Positions 28,581 through 39,771 of a stretch of 64,000 bases of DNA are shown here, one piece after another (positions within the stretch are counted from its first letter, which is position 1; every line of letters starts with the position of its first letter). Source of the DNA: Geodermatophilaceae bacterium URHB0062. GTDB lineage: Bacteria > Actinomycetota > Actinomycetes > Mycobacteriales > Geodermatophilaceae. The translations under genes were made by a program, and so were the position numbers. The stretch lies in the NCBI GenBank assembly GCA_000620185.1, contig JHVO01000005.1, positions 186,001-250,000 on the forward strand, in the 5' to 3' direction. Under the pieces are notes generated by a model. That model made no database searches, was not told the DNA's origin, and was given only the letters and a program-made list of their open reading frames with translations.

Positions 28581-29432
28581 TCAGACCTCCTCGGCCTCGA
28601 AGACCCGGGTCGGGGACACGAACTCGTCCTGGGCGGCGACCAGCACGATCTCGCGTGACCGCGCCTCTTCGGTGCGGCGCAGGAGGCCGAACACCGAGGA
28701 GGCGGCGCGCGAGAGGGCCGTCGGGGCCGAGCGCGTCTCCAGCCAGTGCGCCAGGAACAGCGCCGCGATCGCGTCGCCGGCGCCGTTGACCGACACGTCG
28801 AGCCGCGGCGTCCGCACCCGGAAGTGCCGCCCGCCCTCGGAGGCGAGCAGGTCGATCGCGTCGTCGGGGGTGTCGTCGGCGACCAGCGAGGTGGTCAGCA
28901 CCACCCGCGGGCCGAGCGCGTGCACCTTGGCGACGGCGTCCTGCACCTCGGCCAGTGAGCGGGTCGCCGTCCCGGCGAGGAGGTCGAGCTCGTAGTGGTT
29001 GGGCGTGACGACGTCGGCCGCGGGCACGGCGACCTCCCGCATGAACTCCTCGATACCGGGTCGCACGAACACGCCCCGGCCGACGTCGCCGATCACCGGG
29101 TCGCAGCAGTAGACCGCCGCGGGGTTGGCGGCGCGGACCCGGGCGACCGTCGAGACGACCGCGTGCCCGATGTCGGCCGAGCCCATGTACCCGGACAGGA
29201 CGGCGTCGCAGCTGCCGAGGACGCCGCGGTCGACGATGCCCTGCACGACCTCCTCGATGGCCTGCCCGTCGAAGACCCGCCCGGTCCACGCGCCGTAGCC
29301 GGTGTGGTTGGAGAACTGCACCGTGTGCACCGGCCAGACCTCGACCCCGAGGCGCTGCAGCGGGAACACCGCCGAGGAGTTGCCGACGTGCCCGTAGGCG
29401 ACGTGGGACTGGATGGAGAGCACCGCGACCAT
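28581..29432 (-). CDS. pdxY: pyridoxal kinase
   Basis: A 283-residue ribokinase-fold kinase that phosphorylates pyridoxal in the vitamin B6 salvage pathway. It opens with the hallmark [20 protein letters not shown], carries CDPVIGD and [10 protein letters not shown], and has the anionic hole/catalytic base in [11 protein letters not shown]. Length is normal. A perfect 12-bp palindrome (GCGAACGTTCGC, 29435-29446) sits 2 bp before the start codon, which leaves no room for a usual ribosome site; it may be an operator or the transcript may be leaderless. Confidence 0.93.
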   Translation of the reverse strand: MVAVLSIQSHVAYGHVGNSSAVFPLQRLGVEVWPVHTVQFSNHTGYGAWTGRVFDGQAIEEVVQGIVDRGVLGSCDAVLSGYMGSADIGHAVVSTVARVRAANPAAVYCCDPVIGDVGRGVFVRPGIEEFMREVAVPAADVVTPNHYELDLLAGTATRSLAEVQDAVAKVHALGPRVVLTTSLVADDTPDDAIDLLASEGGRHFRVRTPRLDVSVNGAGDAIAALFLAHWLETRSAPTALSRAASSVFGLLRRTEEARSREIVLVAAQDEFVSPTRVFEAEEV

Positions 29433-29558
29433 GGGCGAACGTTCGCACACGCGGTCCGCACCCGTCGGAGTGACCTCCCACGTGCCGATCACTTCCCGCC
29501 GCCCGGGCGGTCGGAGAAGGTGACCGGCGCACACCGGCCACGACAGGGAGGCAGCGCC

Positions 29559-29849
29559 ATGACCGCAGACGGAGCCACGCCGCTGGACGCCACCTTCGAG
29601 GCGCCGCTCGTGCGGAGTCCCGCGAAGGGCGGATGGACCTACGTGCAGATGCCCGGATCGGCCGAGTTCTTCGGCACCCGTGGCCTGGTCAAGGTCCGGG
29701 GCACGGTCGACGGTCATCCGTTCCGCAGCTCGTTCATGGCGCTGGGGGACGGCACGCACAAGCTGCCGCTGCGGGCCGACCTGCGGAAGGCGGTCGGCAA
29801 GCAGGCCGGCGAGCAGGTGACCGTGCACCTGGAGGAGCGGCTCGGCTAG
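29559..29849 (+). CDS. DUF1905 domain protein
   Basis: A 96-residue protein that is almost wholly one DUF1905 domain: an N-terminal strand ([13 protein letters not shown]), the [15 protein letters not shown] core, and G[14 protein letters not shown]. The fold is a small beta barrel and the biochemical role is not known. The ATG follows CAGGGAGG. It is convergent with the antiporter gene, 10 bp apart. Confidence 0.85.
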   Translation: MTADGATPLDATFEAPLVRSPAKGGWTYVQMPGSAEFFGTRGLVKVRGTVDGHPFRSSFMALGDGTHKLPLRADLRKAVGKQAGEQVTVHLEERLG

Positions 29850-29859
29850 CGGCTGCCCG

Positions 29860-31548
29860 TCACAGGGGGTCGCGCGTCGGGAGCAGGTTCTCCTCCTGGT
29901 CCAGCTCACGCTCCAGCGTGCGCAGGCTCTCGTCGGGCAGCCTCCCGACGTCGCGCCAGCGCAGCAGCTCGTCGCGCTGGGCCTCGATGACCGAGCGCCG
30001 CAGGCGCACCGCGGCCTCGTACTGCGGCGACATCGGCACCTCGCCGTCCTCGGCGTTCTCGAGCAGGTCGAGCCGGCGGCGGTAGCGGGCCAGCCGCGTG
30101 TCCAGCTGGGTGCGGATGCCGGCGATGGCGTGGTCCTCGACGTCGTCGTGGTCCTCCTCGGCCAGCTCGTGGACCCGCTGCAGGCCGGCCTCGGCGGCCG
30201 AGATGCGGGCGAGGTTGCGCAGCCGTGCCTCGTCGGCCTGGTTGGCGCGCAGGCCCAGCGCGCGCACCAGCGGCGCGAAGGTCAGCCCCTGGCCGACGAG
30301 GGTCACGAGCACCACGACGAAGGTGCAGAAGAGCAGCAGGTCGCGGTCGGGGAAGGGGCGCCCGTCGATCATCAGGGGGAGCGTGAAGATCGCGGCCAGG
30401 CTGATCACCCCGCGGGTGCCCGCCCAGCTGAGGACGACGATCTCGCGGAGGGTCAGCCGGCGGGTGTGGGCCCGCGCTGCGTCGGGGAGGGCGGCCCTCA
30501 GCCGGCCGGTGGATTGTCTGTCGTCCTCCAGGTCCTGGTCGCCGAGCCGGGTGTGCAGCTGCTGCGGCAGCGACTCGGTGAGCAGCAGCCACAGCGGCCG
30601 GAGCAGGAGCACGACCCCGAGGGTGATCGCCACCGCGCTGACGATCGTCCCGCTGCTGTACTCGTCGAGGCCGCGGATCACCGTCGGCAGCTGCTGCCCG
30701 ATGAGCAGGAAGACCAGGCCCTCGAGCAGGAAGTCGGCGAGGCGCCAGACCGCCGCGGTCTGCAGCCGGCTGGCGCCCGAGGCCCAGTACGGGTTGTGGT
30801 GACCGATGATCAGGCCGGCCACGACCACGGCCAGGACGCCGGAGACGTGCACGGACTCGGCGAGCAGGTAGGCCGCGAACGGGGTGGCGAGCGAGATGGC
30901 GTTCGAGGAGAGGGGGTCGCGCCGCACCCGCCGCAGCGGCCGCACGCCGTAGGCCACCGCCACGCCCGCGGCTACGCCACCGGCCGCCGCGAACACGAAC
31001 TGCCCGAACGCCGCCGGGGCCGAGAAGCCGTCTCCCTCCGCGGCGGCCACGGCGACGCTGAGGAGCGTCAGCGCCGTGGCGTCGTTGAGCAGGCCCTCGC
31101 CCTGGATGAGCGTGATCAGCCGCGGGGGCAGGCCCACCCTGCGGCCCACGGAGAGGGCGGCGACCGGGTCCGGGGGCGCGACGGCGGCGCCCAGTGCCAG
31201 CCCGGCGGCCATCGTGGCGCCGGGGACCCACAGCGCGAACCCGGTCCCGATCAGCAGCGCGGTCGCGAGCACCAGCAGCACCGACAGGCTGACGACGGTG
31301 TGCAGGTTGCGGCGGATGGCGAGCAGGGATGCGTCCAGCGCCGCGCTGTAGAGCAGCGGCGGGATGACGAGGGTCAGGACCAGATCGGGGTCGAGTTCGA
31401 TGTTCGGCCCGGGGAGCAGCGCGTAGACGATCCCGATGAGGGTGAGCAGCGCGGCCGCGGGCAGACCGCTGCGCTCGGCGAACCAGCGCACCGCGACGAG
31501 AACGGCGATCGCGGCGAGCACGAGCAGCAGGACGGTCTCGACATCCAC
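29860..31548 (-). CDS. CPA1-family Na+/H+ antiporter
   Basis: A 562-residue membrane exchanger with about 12 predicted spans in the first 415 residues. Family positions seen are AAVAPPDPVAALSV and GEGLLNDATALTLL, the latter holding the ion-binding N-D pair. The SWAGTRGVISLAAIFTLP span is characteristic of NhaP/NHE-type members. A long cytoplasmic C-terminus (about residues 430-562) is highly charged and helical, likely regulatory. It would exchange Na+ or K+ for H+ in pH or salt homeostasis. The GTG at 31548 lies at the first span. It is divergent from the phospholipid methyltransferase-like gene. Confidence 0.92.
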   Translation of the reverse strand: MDVETVLLLVLAAIAVLVAVRWFAERSGLPAAALLTLIGIVYALLPGPNIELDPDLVLTLVIPPLLYSAALDASLLAIRRNLHTVVSLSVLLVLATALLIGTGFALWVPGATMAAGLALGAAVAPPDPVAALSVGRRVGLPPRLITLIQGEGLLNDATALTLLSVAVAAAEGDGFSAPAAFGQFVFAAAGGVAAGVAVAYGVRPLRRVRRDPLSSNAISLATPFAAYLLAESVHVSGVLAVVVAGLIIGHHNPYWASGASRLQTAAVWRLADFLLEGLVFLLIGQQLPTVIRGLDEYSSGTIVSAVAITLGVVLLLRPLWLLLTESLPQQLHTRLGDQDLEDDRQSTGRLRAALPDAARAHTRRLTLREIVVLSWAGTRGVISLAAIFTLPLMIDGRPFPDRDLLLFCTFVVVLVTLVGQGLTFAPLVRALGLRANQADEARLRNLARISAAEAGLQRVHELAEEDHDDVEDHAIAGIRTQLDTRLARYRRRLDLLENAEDGEVPMSPQYEAAVRLRRSVIEAQRDELLRWRDVGRLPDESLRTLERELDQEENLLPTRDPL

Positions 31549-31697
31549 CGGACCAGTCTCCCGGAGCGGTCCCGCCGCCCGTCGGACACCCGGTCGGGTC
31601 GCCCGCCCGGGTTCTCAGCTCCTCGGCGGTCATGGCATGGTCGTCAGGGGTCCAGCCCGGGGCCCCGGTTCCCGGCCGGCGCCCCGGAAGGTCGTGC

Positions 31698-32279
31698 ATG
31701 ATCCAGCAGCTGTCGGACAGACTCCGCTTCCTCCAGGCCTTCGTGGCCCATCCGCGCCAGGTGGGGGCCGTGCTGCCCACCTCCCGGCGCGCCGTTCGCG
31801 ACATGCTCGACCTCGCCGATCTGCCAGGCGCGGGCCTGGTGGTCGAGCTCGGCGCCGGCACCGGCGTCCAGACGGAGGAGATCCTGGCCCGGCTGAAGCC
31901 GGGCGCCCGGCTGATCTCGATGGAGATCGATCCGCGGCTGGCGAGGCTGCTCGCCGAACGCTATGACGACCCGCGTCTCCAGGTCGTGTGCGACTCGGCC
32001 GAGAAGCTACCCGAGCACCTGCACGGCGCGACCGCCGACGTCGTCGTCTGCGCCCTGCCGTTCACGTCACTGCCTCCGACCCTGCGCCGCCGCATCCTCG
32101 ACATGCTCCCTCTCGCGGTGGGCCGCAGAGGAGCGGCCGTCGTCATCCAGTACTCGCCGCTGATCGAGCCCGAGCTGCGGAAACGCTTCCCGTCGGTTCG
32201 GCGGCGGCTGTCGGTGATGAACGTGCCGCCGGCTTTCCTCTTCGCGTGCTCCCACGAGGAACAGGGGCCAGCGCGGTAG
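31698..32279 (+). CDS. PmtA-like phospholipid N-methyltransferase
   Basis: A 193-residue class I SAM-dependent methyltransferase. The N-terminal segment RFLQAFVAHPRQVGAVLPTS is typical of the PmtA/rRNA-adenine-dimethylase-like phospholipid methyltransferases, followed by motif I LVVELGAGTGVQTEEIL and the acidic end of strand 2 (ISMEIDPRL). These enzymes methylate phosphatidylethanolamine at the membrane face, though many actinobacterial relatives are uncharacterised. The ATG at 31698 follows GGAAGG; an ATG at 31632 is less supported. Confidence 0.82.
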   Translation: MIQQLSDRLRFLQAFVAHPRQVGAVLPTSRRAVRDMLDLADLPGAGLVVELGAGTGVQTEEILARLKPGARLISMEIDPRLARLLAERYDDPRLQVVCDSAEKLPEHLHGATADVVVCALPFTSLPPTLRRRILDMLPLAVGRRGAAVVIQYSPLIEPELRKRFPSVRRRLSVMNVPPAFLFACSHEEQGPAR

Positions 32280-32340
32280 TGGCCTGAGAAGTTCCAAGCG
32301 TCGTCACCCGACCGTCACCTGGCGGGCTCATCCTCGGGGC

Positions 32341-32580
32341 ATGACGGCCAGCCTTTTCGTGACCGGGACTCCCGCGGCCTCGACTGGACGCCGACGCCGG
32401 GAGGACGACGGCGATCCCATCGCTCCCGGGCTGCATGTGGCGCACGCCGTGGCCAGACCCGTGGTCGACGGTCTCGAGTCCTCGGTCTGCGGGCTCCTGG
32501 TCACCGCGACCGCGGCCGAGGACTGGCTGGCCGTGCGAGACACGGCGCGGTGCGAGGAGTGCGCTCGCATCGCCGGCTGA
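32341..32580 (+). CDS. small hypothetical protein with CxxC end
   Basis: A 79-residue soluble protein. The middle reads HVAHAVARPVVDGL, SSVCGLLVTATAAEDW, and it ends with a CEEC pair (RCEECARIAG) that could bind zinc together with the earlier Cys. Codon use matches the genome. The start is an ATG with no strong ribosome site. It is 21 bp from the convergent RNase J stop. No family recognised. Confidence 0.58.
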   Translation: MTASLFVTGTPAASTGRRRREDDGDPIAPGLHVAHAVARPVVDGLESSVCGLLVTATAAEDWLAVRDTARCEECARIAG

Positions 32581-32601
32581 CGCGGTCGCGGTCCGGCGTC
32601 C

Positions 32602-34287
<1,686 letters not shown>

Positions 34288-34453
34288 GCCCTCACGCTAC
34301 GGCGGGGGCCGGAAGGCCCAGTGGCCCGGGCGCAGACACCGCGCCACGCCGTTGGTTCCGACTCAACTCCGTCCCTGAACTGCCGAAGGATCTCCAGCGG
34401 CGTCGATACATGTGTCGTTGTCGGCCAGGGCAGCTGTTGGAAGGAACCCGAGC

Positions 34454-36949
34454 ATGAGCCAGCAGGACGGCTGGGACGCCGCGGCGGCGCCAACACCCAT
34501 CGGGCAGGACGCTCCTCCCCACCCCGACGCCGCGCATAACGTGGCGCCGCAGGTCCTTCCGGGCCAGTCCTGGATGCCGGCCGGTCCGACCCCGGGAGCG
34601 CCGCGGGTGCTGCCCTTCGGGCTCACGTCGTCCGACGGGACGACCGCGCTGCGGATGGTCGCCCGCGCCTTCCTGCCGGTGCTCGTCGTGCTCACGGTCC
34701 TGATGGCCGTCCTCGCCCAGATCGTTCTCCCGGACGGCCACGGCGGGTCGCTGGCCGACTGGCTGCGGACCGCCGTTGCCCTCATGGCGCTCTCTCTCGG
34801 CGGCCGGATCGTCGCGCACGGCACGGTGGACGTCGGAGACGCGGCGGCCGAGGTGAGCGCCGGGGTCCGGCTGATCCCGCTGACGATCACCCTGGCCCTG
34901 CTGATTCTCACGGCGCGCGCCAGCATGCGCGACGAACGCCAGCGACCCTCCACCGGGCCCGCTGGCCTTGCGGCCCGCTCGGTCACGACCGGCCTGGTGG
35001 CCGGTCTGGCCATGGGCGCGGCGGCGCTGCTCGGCCGAACCTCCAGCCTGTACGGCCTGGACCTCGGGGGAGAGCTGGGCAGCATGCGCGGCGGCATGAG
35101 CCTGGGTGCCGGCGCCCTGGGCACGCTGCTGGGCACGTCCGTGTTCGTCTCCCTGGCGGCGTTCGTCGCCAGGACGGCGGCGGCGCGATCGCTACCACCG
35201 TTGCCCGGGCCGGCCCCCTCCCCGACGTCGGATCGAGCCGCGGAGCTCTTCTGGGTAGTCCGGGCACTTCGGACCTTCGCCATCGGGCTGCTGGTGGCCG
35301 CCTCGCTGTTCCTGCTGGTGACGTTGCTCTACCAGGCCGCCGTCGCAGACGACCTCGACGGCAACCGGCCGCAGCAGTTGGCCGTTCTCCTCGCGCTGGG
35401 CCTCAACGGTGTGCTGGCCATTGCCCTCGGCGCGCTGGCCGTGCCGCTCGCCCTGGCCGCGAGCGGGTACGGCGAAAGCAACCCGTGGCTTGACATGTTC
35501 GACGGATCCGTTGGCTCCGCCGGCGGCCGGTCGCTGACGCTGCTCGACTACAAGCCGGCCCTCCTGGCCCTGCTCGTGACGGTCCTCGTGACGATGGGCA
35601 CCGCAGTGCGCCGGTCGCTGCACGAGCCAGTGCCCGTCGCTCCGGGGCGCGCGGTCCAGCCGGCCGCCGTCGTTGGGCTGGGCGCCGGGCTCCTGGCGGC
35701 GCTGCTGCTCCGGGTCGCCTTGGACACGTCCAGCTCCGGCAGCATGGTGATGGCGGGGGACATCGGCGGGTCTGCAAGCGCCAGTGCCGGACCCTCCCTG
35801 CTGTGGGCGCCGCTGCTCGGCGCGGCCTGGGCTGCCCTGGTGGTGTGGTCGGTGCGGTTCGGCCCCACGCTCGCGCTCTCGATGCCGCCCCGGGTGGCGC
35901 GGGCGGTGGCCGGGCGTCGCATCCACCCCGAGTGGGCCGGTGCGCTCGCCGGCGTCGCGGACGCCCCGGCCGGCCGGCGATCGGCGGGCCTGCGCGCTGG
36001 GTTGCTCGCGGCCGCGGGCCTCGCCGTACTGTGCGTCGTCGCGGCAATCGCGGTTGCGGTGGTCAACGCCGTCGTCCTCACCCCACAGGCGGCCGCGGAG
36101 GAGTACCTCGACGCGATGGCGGACGGCGACGTCCGGGGCGTGCTGGGCAGCCTGCGGGACGCGCCCGGCAGCGACCGGGGGCTGCTCGACCCGGACGTCG
36201 TAGCCAGCGAGGACTTCACCCCGATCAGCGACGTGTCGGTCGGCGAGGTCGACGATTCAGGTGACTACGCCACCGTGCAGGTGAGCTACTCGGTCGGTGG
36301 CGATCGGGTCGAGGACACCATCGACCTGGCTGTGGGAGAGAAGCGCTACGGAGTGCTTCGCACCTGGCAGGTCAGCGAGGACCTGCCGTCGGTGGAGGTG
36401 GCGCCGGAGGAGGTGCTGGCGGCCGAGATCGCCGGACACCGGCTGAGCGAGGGCGTGCACCCGGCGCTCGCCGGCGGCTACACAGTTCATGCGGTGCACC
36501 ACGCGCTGCTCACGGCACAGGACTCCTCGTTCGTCGTGACGACTGACGAGGCCAACGGACCGACGCTGAACCCCACCGTCAAGCCCGAGGCCGTCACGGG
36601 CGCGAAGGAGGCCGTGCGCAAGCGCCTGGTGGCCTGCGCCGAGGCCACCGAACTGCCTCTGAGCAACTGTCCGTTCTTCCAGAGCCTCTGGTCGACCCCG
36701 GAGCTCACCGGCATGCGCCTGGCCATCACGAAGACACCGGAGTTCTCGTTGGAGTACGACCCCTACGCCGGTGGTCTGACGATCTCCACCGTGACCGACG
36801 GCGAGGTCCGAGTCACCGGCACGGAGACGACGACGTACTCCTTCCTCGAGCCAGACGTACGGCCCTATGACGAGGTGCTCGAGTTCGACGTGGACGGGAC
36901 AGTGCGGGGCACCGGCGAGAACTTCACTGTTGAGTTCGACGAGTGGTGA
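34454..36949 (+). CDS. large multi-span membrane protein with C-terminal extracytoplasmic domain
   Basis: An 831-residue protein, not recognised as a named family. A Pro/Ala-rich cytoplasmic stretch (1-65) leads into about nine or ten hydrophobic spans up to about residue 540. The last of these (LAVLCVVAAIAVAVVNAVVL) precedes a roughly 280-residue domain predicted outside the membrane. That domain starts with AAAEEYLDAMADGDVRGVLG, resembling the DUF4878/NTF2-like folds seen in actinobacterial surface proteins, and contains two Cys (VACAEATELPLSNC) that could form a disulfide. The ATG follows GGAAGGAA. Its last 26 bp overlap the tail of the convergent patatin gene. Possibly an envelope or stress-related protein. 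Confidence 0.8.
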   Translation: MSQQDGWDAAAAPTPIGQDAPPHPDAAHNVAPQVLPGQSWMPAGPTPGAPRVLPFGLTSSDGTTALRMVARAFLPVLVVLTVLMAVLAQIVLPDGHGGSLADWLRTAVALMALSLGGRIVAHGTVDVGDAAAEVSAGVRLIPLTITLALLILTARASMRDERQRPSTGPAGLAARSVTTGLVAGLAMGAAALLGRTSSLYGLDLGGELGSMRGGMSLGAGALGTLLGTSVFVSLAAFVARTAAARSLPPLPGPAPSPTSDRAAELFWVVRALRTFAIGLLVAASLFLLVTLLYQAAVADDLDGNRPQQLAVLLALGLNGVLAIALGALAVPLALAASGYGESNPWLDMFDGSVGSAGGRSLTLLDYKPALLALLVTVLVTMGTAVRRSLHEPVPVAPGRAVQPAAVVGLGAGLLAALLLRVALDTSSSGSMVMAGDIGGSASASAGPSLLWAPLLGAAWAALVVWSVRFGPTLALSMPPRVARAVAGRRIHPEWAGALAGVADAPAGRRSAGLRAGLLAAAGLAVLCVVAAIAVAVVNAVVLTPQAAAEEYLDAMADGDVRGVLGSLRDAPGSDRGLLDPDVVASEDFTPISDVSVGEVDDSGDYATVQVSYSVGGDRVEDTIDLAVGEKRYGVLRTWQVSEDLPSVEVAPEEVLAAEIAGHRLSEGVHPALAGGYTVHAVHHALLTAQDSSFVVTTDEANGPTLNPTVKPEAVTGAKEAVRKRLVACAEATELPLSNCPFFQSLWSTPELTGMRLAITKTPEFSLEYDPYAGGLTISTVTDGEVRVTGTETTTYSFLEPDVRPYDEVLEFDVDGTVRGTGENFTVEFDEW

Positions 36950-39506
36950 ACGGCAGCCGGTCGCGCAGCCGCCGCCCGGCGCGTCGCATGCCGTCGCCGA
37001 TCCGCCGTCCCGCCCGGGAGACGACGTCGCTGCCGGCGGCGTAGGTGCCGACTCCGAGCAGCCGGGCCAGGTCCGGGAAGCGGGCGACGTCGCGCATCAG
37101 CAGGCGCTGGGGCGTCTCCGCCCCGACGGCGGCCAGCCGCGCGATGGCCGGGCGCAGATCGTCCCCGGCCGGGAGCGGCTGCGGATCGGGGTCGGCGGTC
37201 GGCGGTGCGTCGCCGGGAAGCTGGTCGAGGACGGGGAGCTCCTCGCGCAGGATGCGGTCGTGCAACCGCCGGACGACGGCCTCCCGCACCTGGTCGAGGT
37301 CGTACCCGGCCGGCAGGTCGAAGGCCTCGCGCAGCCGGGGCAGCGGATCCGGTCGCGTCTGCCGCGGATCGCGGGTCGACGGCGGTTCCGTCGCGATCTC
37401 CACCAGCGAGCGGGCGGCGTCCAGCCGTCCCCAGATCCAGTCGTTGAGGCGCCAGCGCGAGCTCAGGAAGGCGCCGAAGTTGGCCAGCTGGTTGCCGGCG
37501 AGCTTCCGGGCGCCCTCGAGGTCCGGGCGGTACTTCTCGGGGGCCAGCTCGGACACCAGCGGGCTGTGATTGAGGGCGGACAGCATGTGGAAGCGGACAT
37601 GGGTCGTCTCGGCGAGCGGATCTGAGCGCAACGGCCCGGTCAGCACCTCGACCGCGGCGAGCACCGCGGCCGTGGCCACCTGGGCGTCCGACTCCTTCCT
37701 GGCCGCGTGCACGAGGCAGCCGATGAAGGCCCGGTTGTCGACGTCCTCGACGACCGCGGCCAGGGCGCGGGCCTGCTCGACCAGTTCGTCCCAGATCGGC
37801 GCCCAGTCCGGCCAGCCCTCGTCGGGCGGCTCGGCGTCCCCCCAGGCGCTTCGGCGCACGAGATCGACCAGGTCGGCCTTCTCGACGTCGTCCAGCCGGC
37901 GCGGCGCGGCGGCGAGCGCGCGATCGGCGTGCGCGATGACCAGTTCGATCCGGCCGCGGACGCCGTAGAGCGCCTCCTTGACGCCGAGCGCCGGTTCGCC
38001 GAGCTCGCGGGCGGTGTCGAGCAGCAGCGACACGCTGCGCGCCAGTGCCTGCGGTGACCGCAGCATCAGCAGGAGCGCGGCCACCCGGTCGGCGTCGACC
38101 GGGCCGTCTCCCACCGGAGGCACAGTCCCCAGCACCAGGTCGCGGCGGACCGCCTGCAGTCCCTGCAGCAGCGGCTCGTGCCGGGCGTCCAGGGGGTCGG
38201 GCGTCACGCCCGCGAAGCTCAACGGGTCGGCCCCCAGCACCGGCAGGGGGTCGATCCACAGGGCGCGGATCCGGCCGGCCTCCAGCGCGCCGGCTCGCGT
38301 CCGGTAGGCCCCGACGGCCTTGTGCGCGCGGTAGTACAGCGCGGACATGAACTCCTCGGTGTCCTCGCCCGGCTGCAACTGTCCGAGGGCGTACTCCAGC
38401 ACCTGCTGGAATCCCTCGCGACGGAGGGTCTCGGCGTTGAGCCGTTCGAGCTCGTCGAGGTCATCGGCGAGACGTTCGATGCCCCCCTTGAGCTCCCGGG
38501 CCCGGTCGATGGTCTCCACCATCGGGGGCCGGGTGGCCGAGGCCCGCTCCGGCGCGGCGAAGGGGATCGGCTGCAGGTAGAGCAGCCACCGGTCGACCAC
38601 CCGGTTCGCAGGAGCGGCCGCGATGGTGCGGACCGCCCAGGCGACCGGGATGTTGTCCAGCACACCCCCGTCGATGACGAAGTCGCGGTCGCCGGCGGGG
38701 TCGTCCGCCTCGCGTGCCCGCGACTCGCTGTAGGACCCGTAGTGCGTGGCCGGGACCGGTGGATCCAACGGCGGTGGGCCGGGCGGCGGCGGGGTGCTCG
38801 CCTCGGCGTAGCCGATGCTCGCCGGCTCGAACGCCCCGGGGAAGGACGACGTCGTCCGGGCGGCGTAGGCCAGCCGGTCCAGGGACGGCGCCGGGTCGCC
38901 CGTCGCGCCGAACCCCGTCCGCTCCTCCGGCCGGTGCTGGTCGGCGGCGCCGGGGGCCCGGTTCTGGAACCGGAACCACGCCTGGTTGCGACCCTCGACG
39001 ATGGGCGGCCCCAGGTCCTGGAACCGGGTGCGCCGGGCCGGTGAGAAACGGGTGCAGGTGAGGATCGCGTCCAGGCGCGGCGTCGGCTCCGGCGGTGCGC
39101 CGTGCTCGACCAGTTCCCGCAGCTTGCGGGCCAGTGGGACGTAGAAGTGGGCGTCCCCGTCGAGCGGTGACAGGGGCGCGCGGCCGCCGGGCTGCCGGAC
39201 CAGCTTGCCCAGGTCGCCGAGTTGGAGCCAGAGGTTGCGGATGCGCGAGTCGAACGGCACCCCGTGGACGACGCTGACGCCCATGAGCACGCTGTTGAGG
39301 CCTCCGGCGCTGGCACCGGCGACGACGTCGACGGCCACCGATCCGTAGCCGTTGGCGCGCAGGAGATCGCCGTAGACGGGATCGCCGCCGTCCTGGAGCG
39401 CCCGCCGCAGCCGGTCGATCTCGCTGCAGGCGCCGCCCATCCACACCGCGAGGCTGACGCCGCCCCGCATCCCGAGGGCAAGTCGCAGTTCGGGCGCGGC
39501 GGTCAT
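36924..39506 (-). CDS. patatin-like phospholipase with long C-terminus
   Basis: An 860-residue patatin-fold protein, much longer than simple patatins. The oxyanion-type GMRGGVSLAVWMGG is at residues 12-25, the nucleophile Ser 66 lies in GASAGG (64-69), and the catalytic Asp 279 is in DGGVLDN. Patatins hydrolyse acyl groups from phospholipids. The segment after about residue 300 is mainly helical and matches the layout of actinobacterial patatins with a DUF3376-type extension. No signal peptide. The ATG at 39506 follows GGGGGA. The stop lies 26 bp inside the convergent membrane-protein gene, so the two 3' ends are antisense to each other. Confidence 0.88.
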   Translation of the reverse strand: MTAAPELRLALGMRGGVSLAVWMGGACSEIDRLRRALQDGGDPVYGDLLRANGYGSVAVDVVAGASAGGLNSVLMGVSVVHGVPFDSRIRNLWLQLGDLGKLVRQPGGRAPLSPLDGDAHFYVPLARKLRELVEHGAPPEPTPRLDAILTCTRFSPARRTRFQDLGPPIVEGRNQAWFRFQNRAPGAADQHRPEERTGFGATGDPAPSLDRLAYAARTTSSFPGAFEPASIGYAEASTPPPPGPPPLDPPVPATHYGSYSESRAREADDPAGDRDFVIDGGVLDNIPVAWAVRTIAAAPANRVVDRWLLYLQPIPFAAPERASATRPPMVETIDRARELKGGIERLADDLDELERLNAETLRREGFQQVLEYALGQLQPGEDTEEFMSALYYRAHKAVGAYRTRAGALEAGRIRALWIDPLPVLGADPLSFAGVTPDPLDARHEPLLQGLQAVRRDLVLGTVPPVGDGPVDADRVAALLLMLRSPQALARSVSLLLDTARELGEPALGVKEALYGVRGRIELVIAHADRALAAAPRRLDDVEKADLVDLVRRSAWGDAEPPDEGWPDWAPIWDELVEQARALAAVVEDVDNRAFIGCLVHAARKESDAQVATAAVLAAVEVLTGPLRSDPLAETTHVRFHMLSALNHSPLVSELAPEKYRPDLEGARKLAGNQLANFGAFLSSRWRLNDWIWGRLDAARSLVEIATEPPSTRDPRQTRPDPLPRLREAFDLPAGYDLDQVREAVVRRLHDRILREELPVLDQLPGDAPPTADPDPQPLPAGDDLRPAIARLAAVGAETPQRLLMRDVARFPDLARLLGVGTYAAGSDVVSRAGRRIGDGMRRAGRRLRDRLPFTTRRTQQ

Positions 39507-39771
39507 GGGTCCCCCAGGAAGACGCGCGGTGCGGTCGATCGGCGGCGGCTCCATGGTGGCGAAGGTCAGAACGCCGTGGTGGGGTCGCGGTCCCGGCGTC
39601 GTCCCTTTTCCGGACGGCACCGGGGTGATCCGATGGTCGCGACCGTGCGCCATGCACCGCGTGCGCTGCGTCGATCCTCGGCGGAAGACCGGCGGGCCGA
39701 TGAGTATCGGCCGGCCGGCCGGTCACAGCGGCAGAGATGCCGAACGGGCAGTTCGTGAAGATGGGGTGGGG

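Noticed and set aside
30130-31701. Open frame on the + strand opposite the Na+/H+ antiporter
   Set aside because: Antisense shadow; composition is Gln/Arg/Glu-rich without any protein-like pattern, and the antiporter frame has clear spans and motifs.
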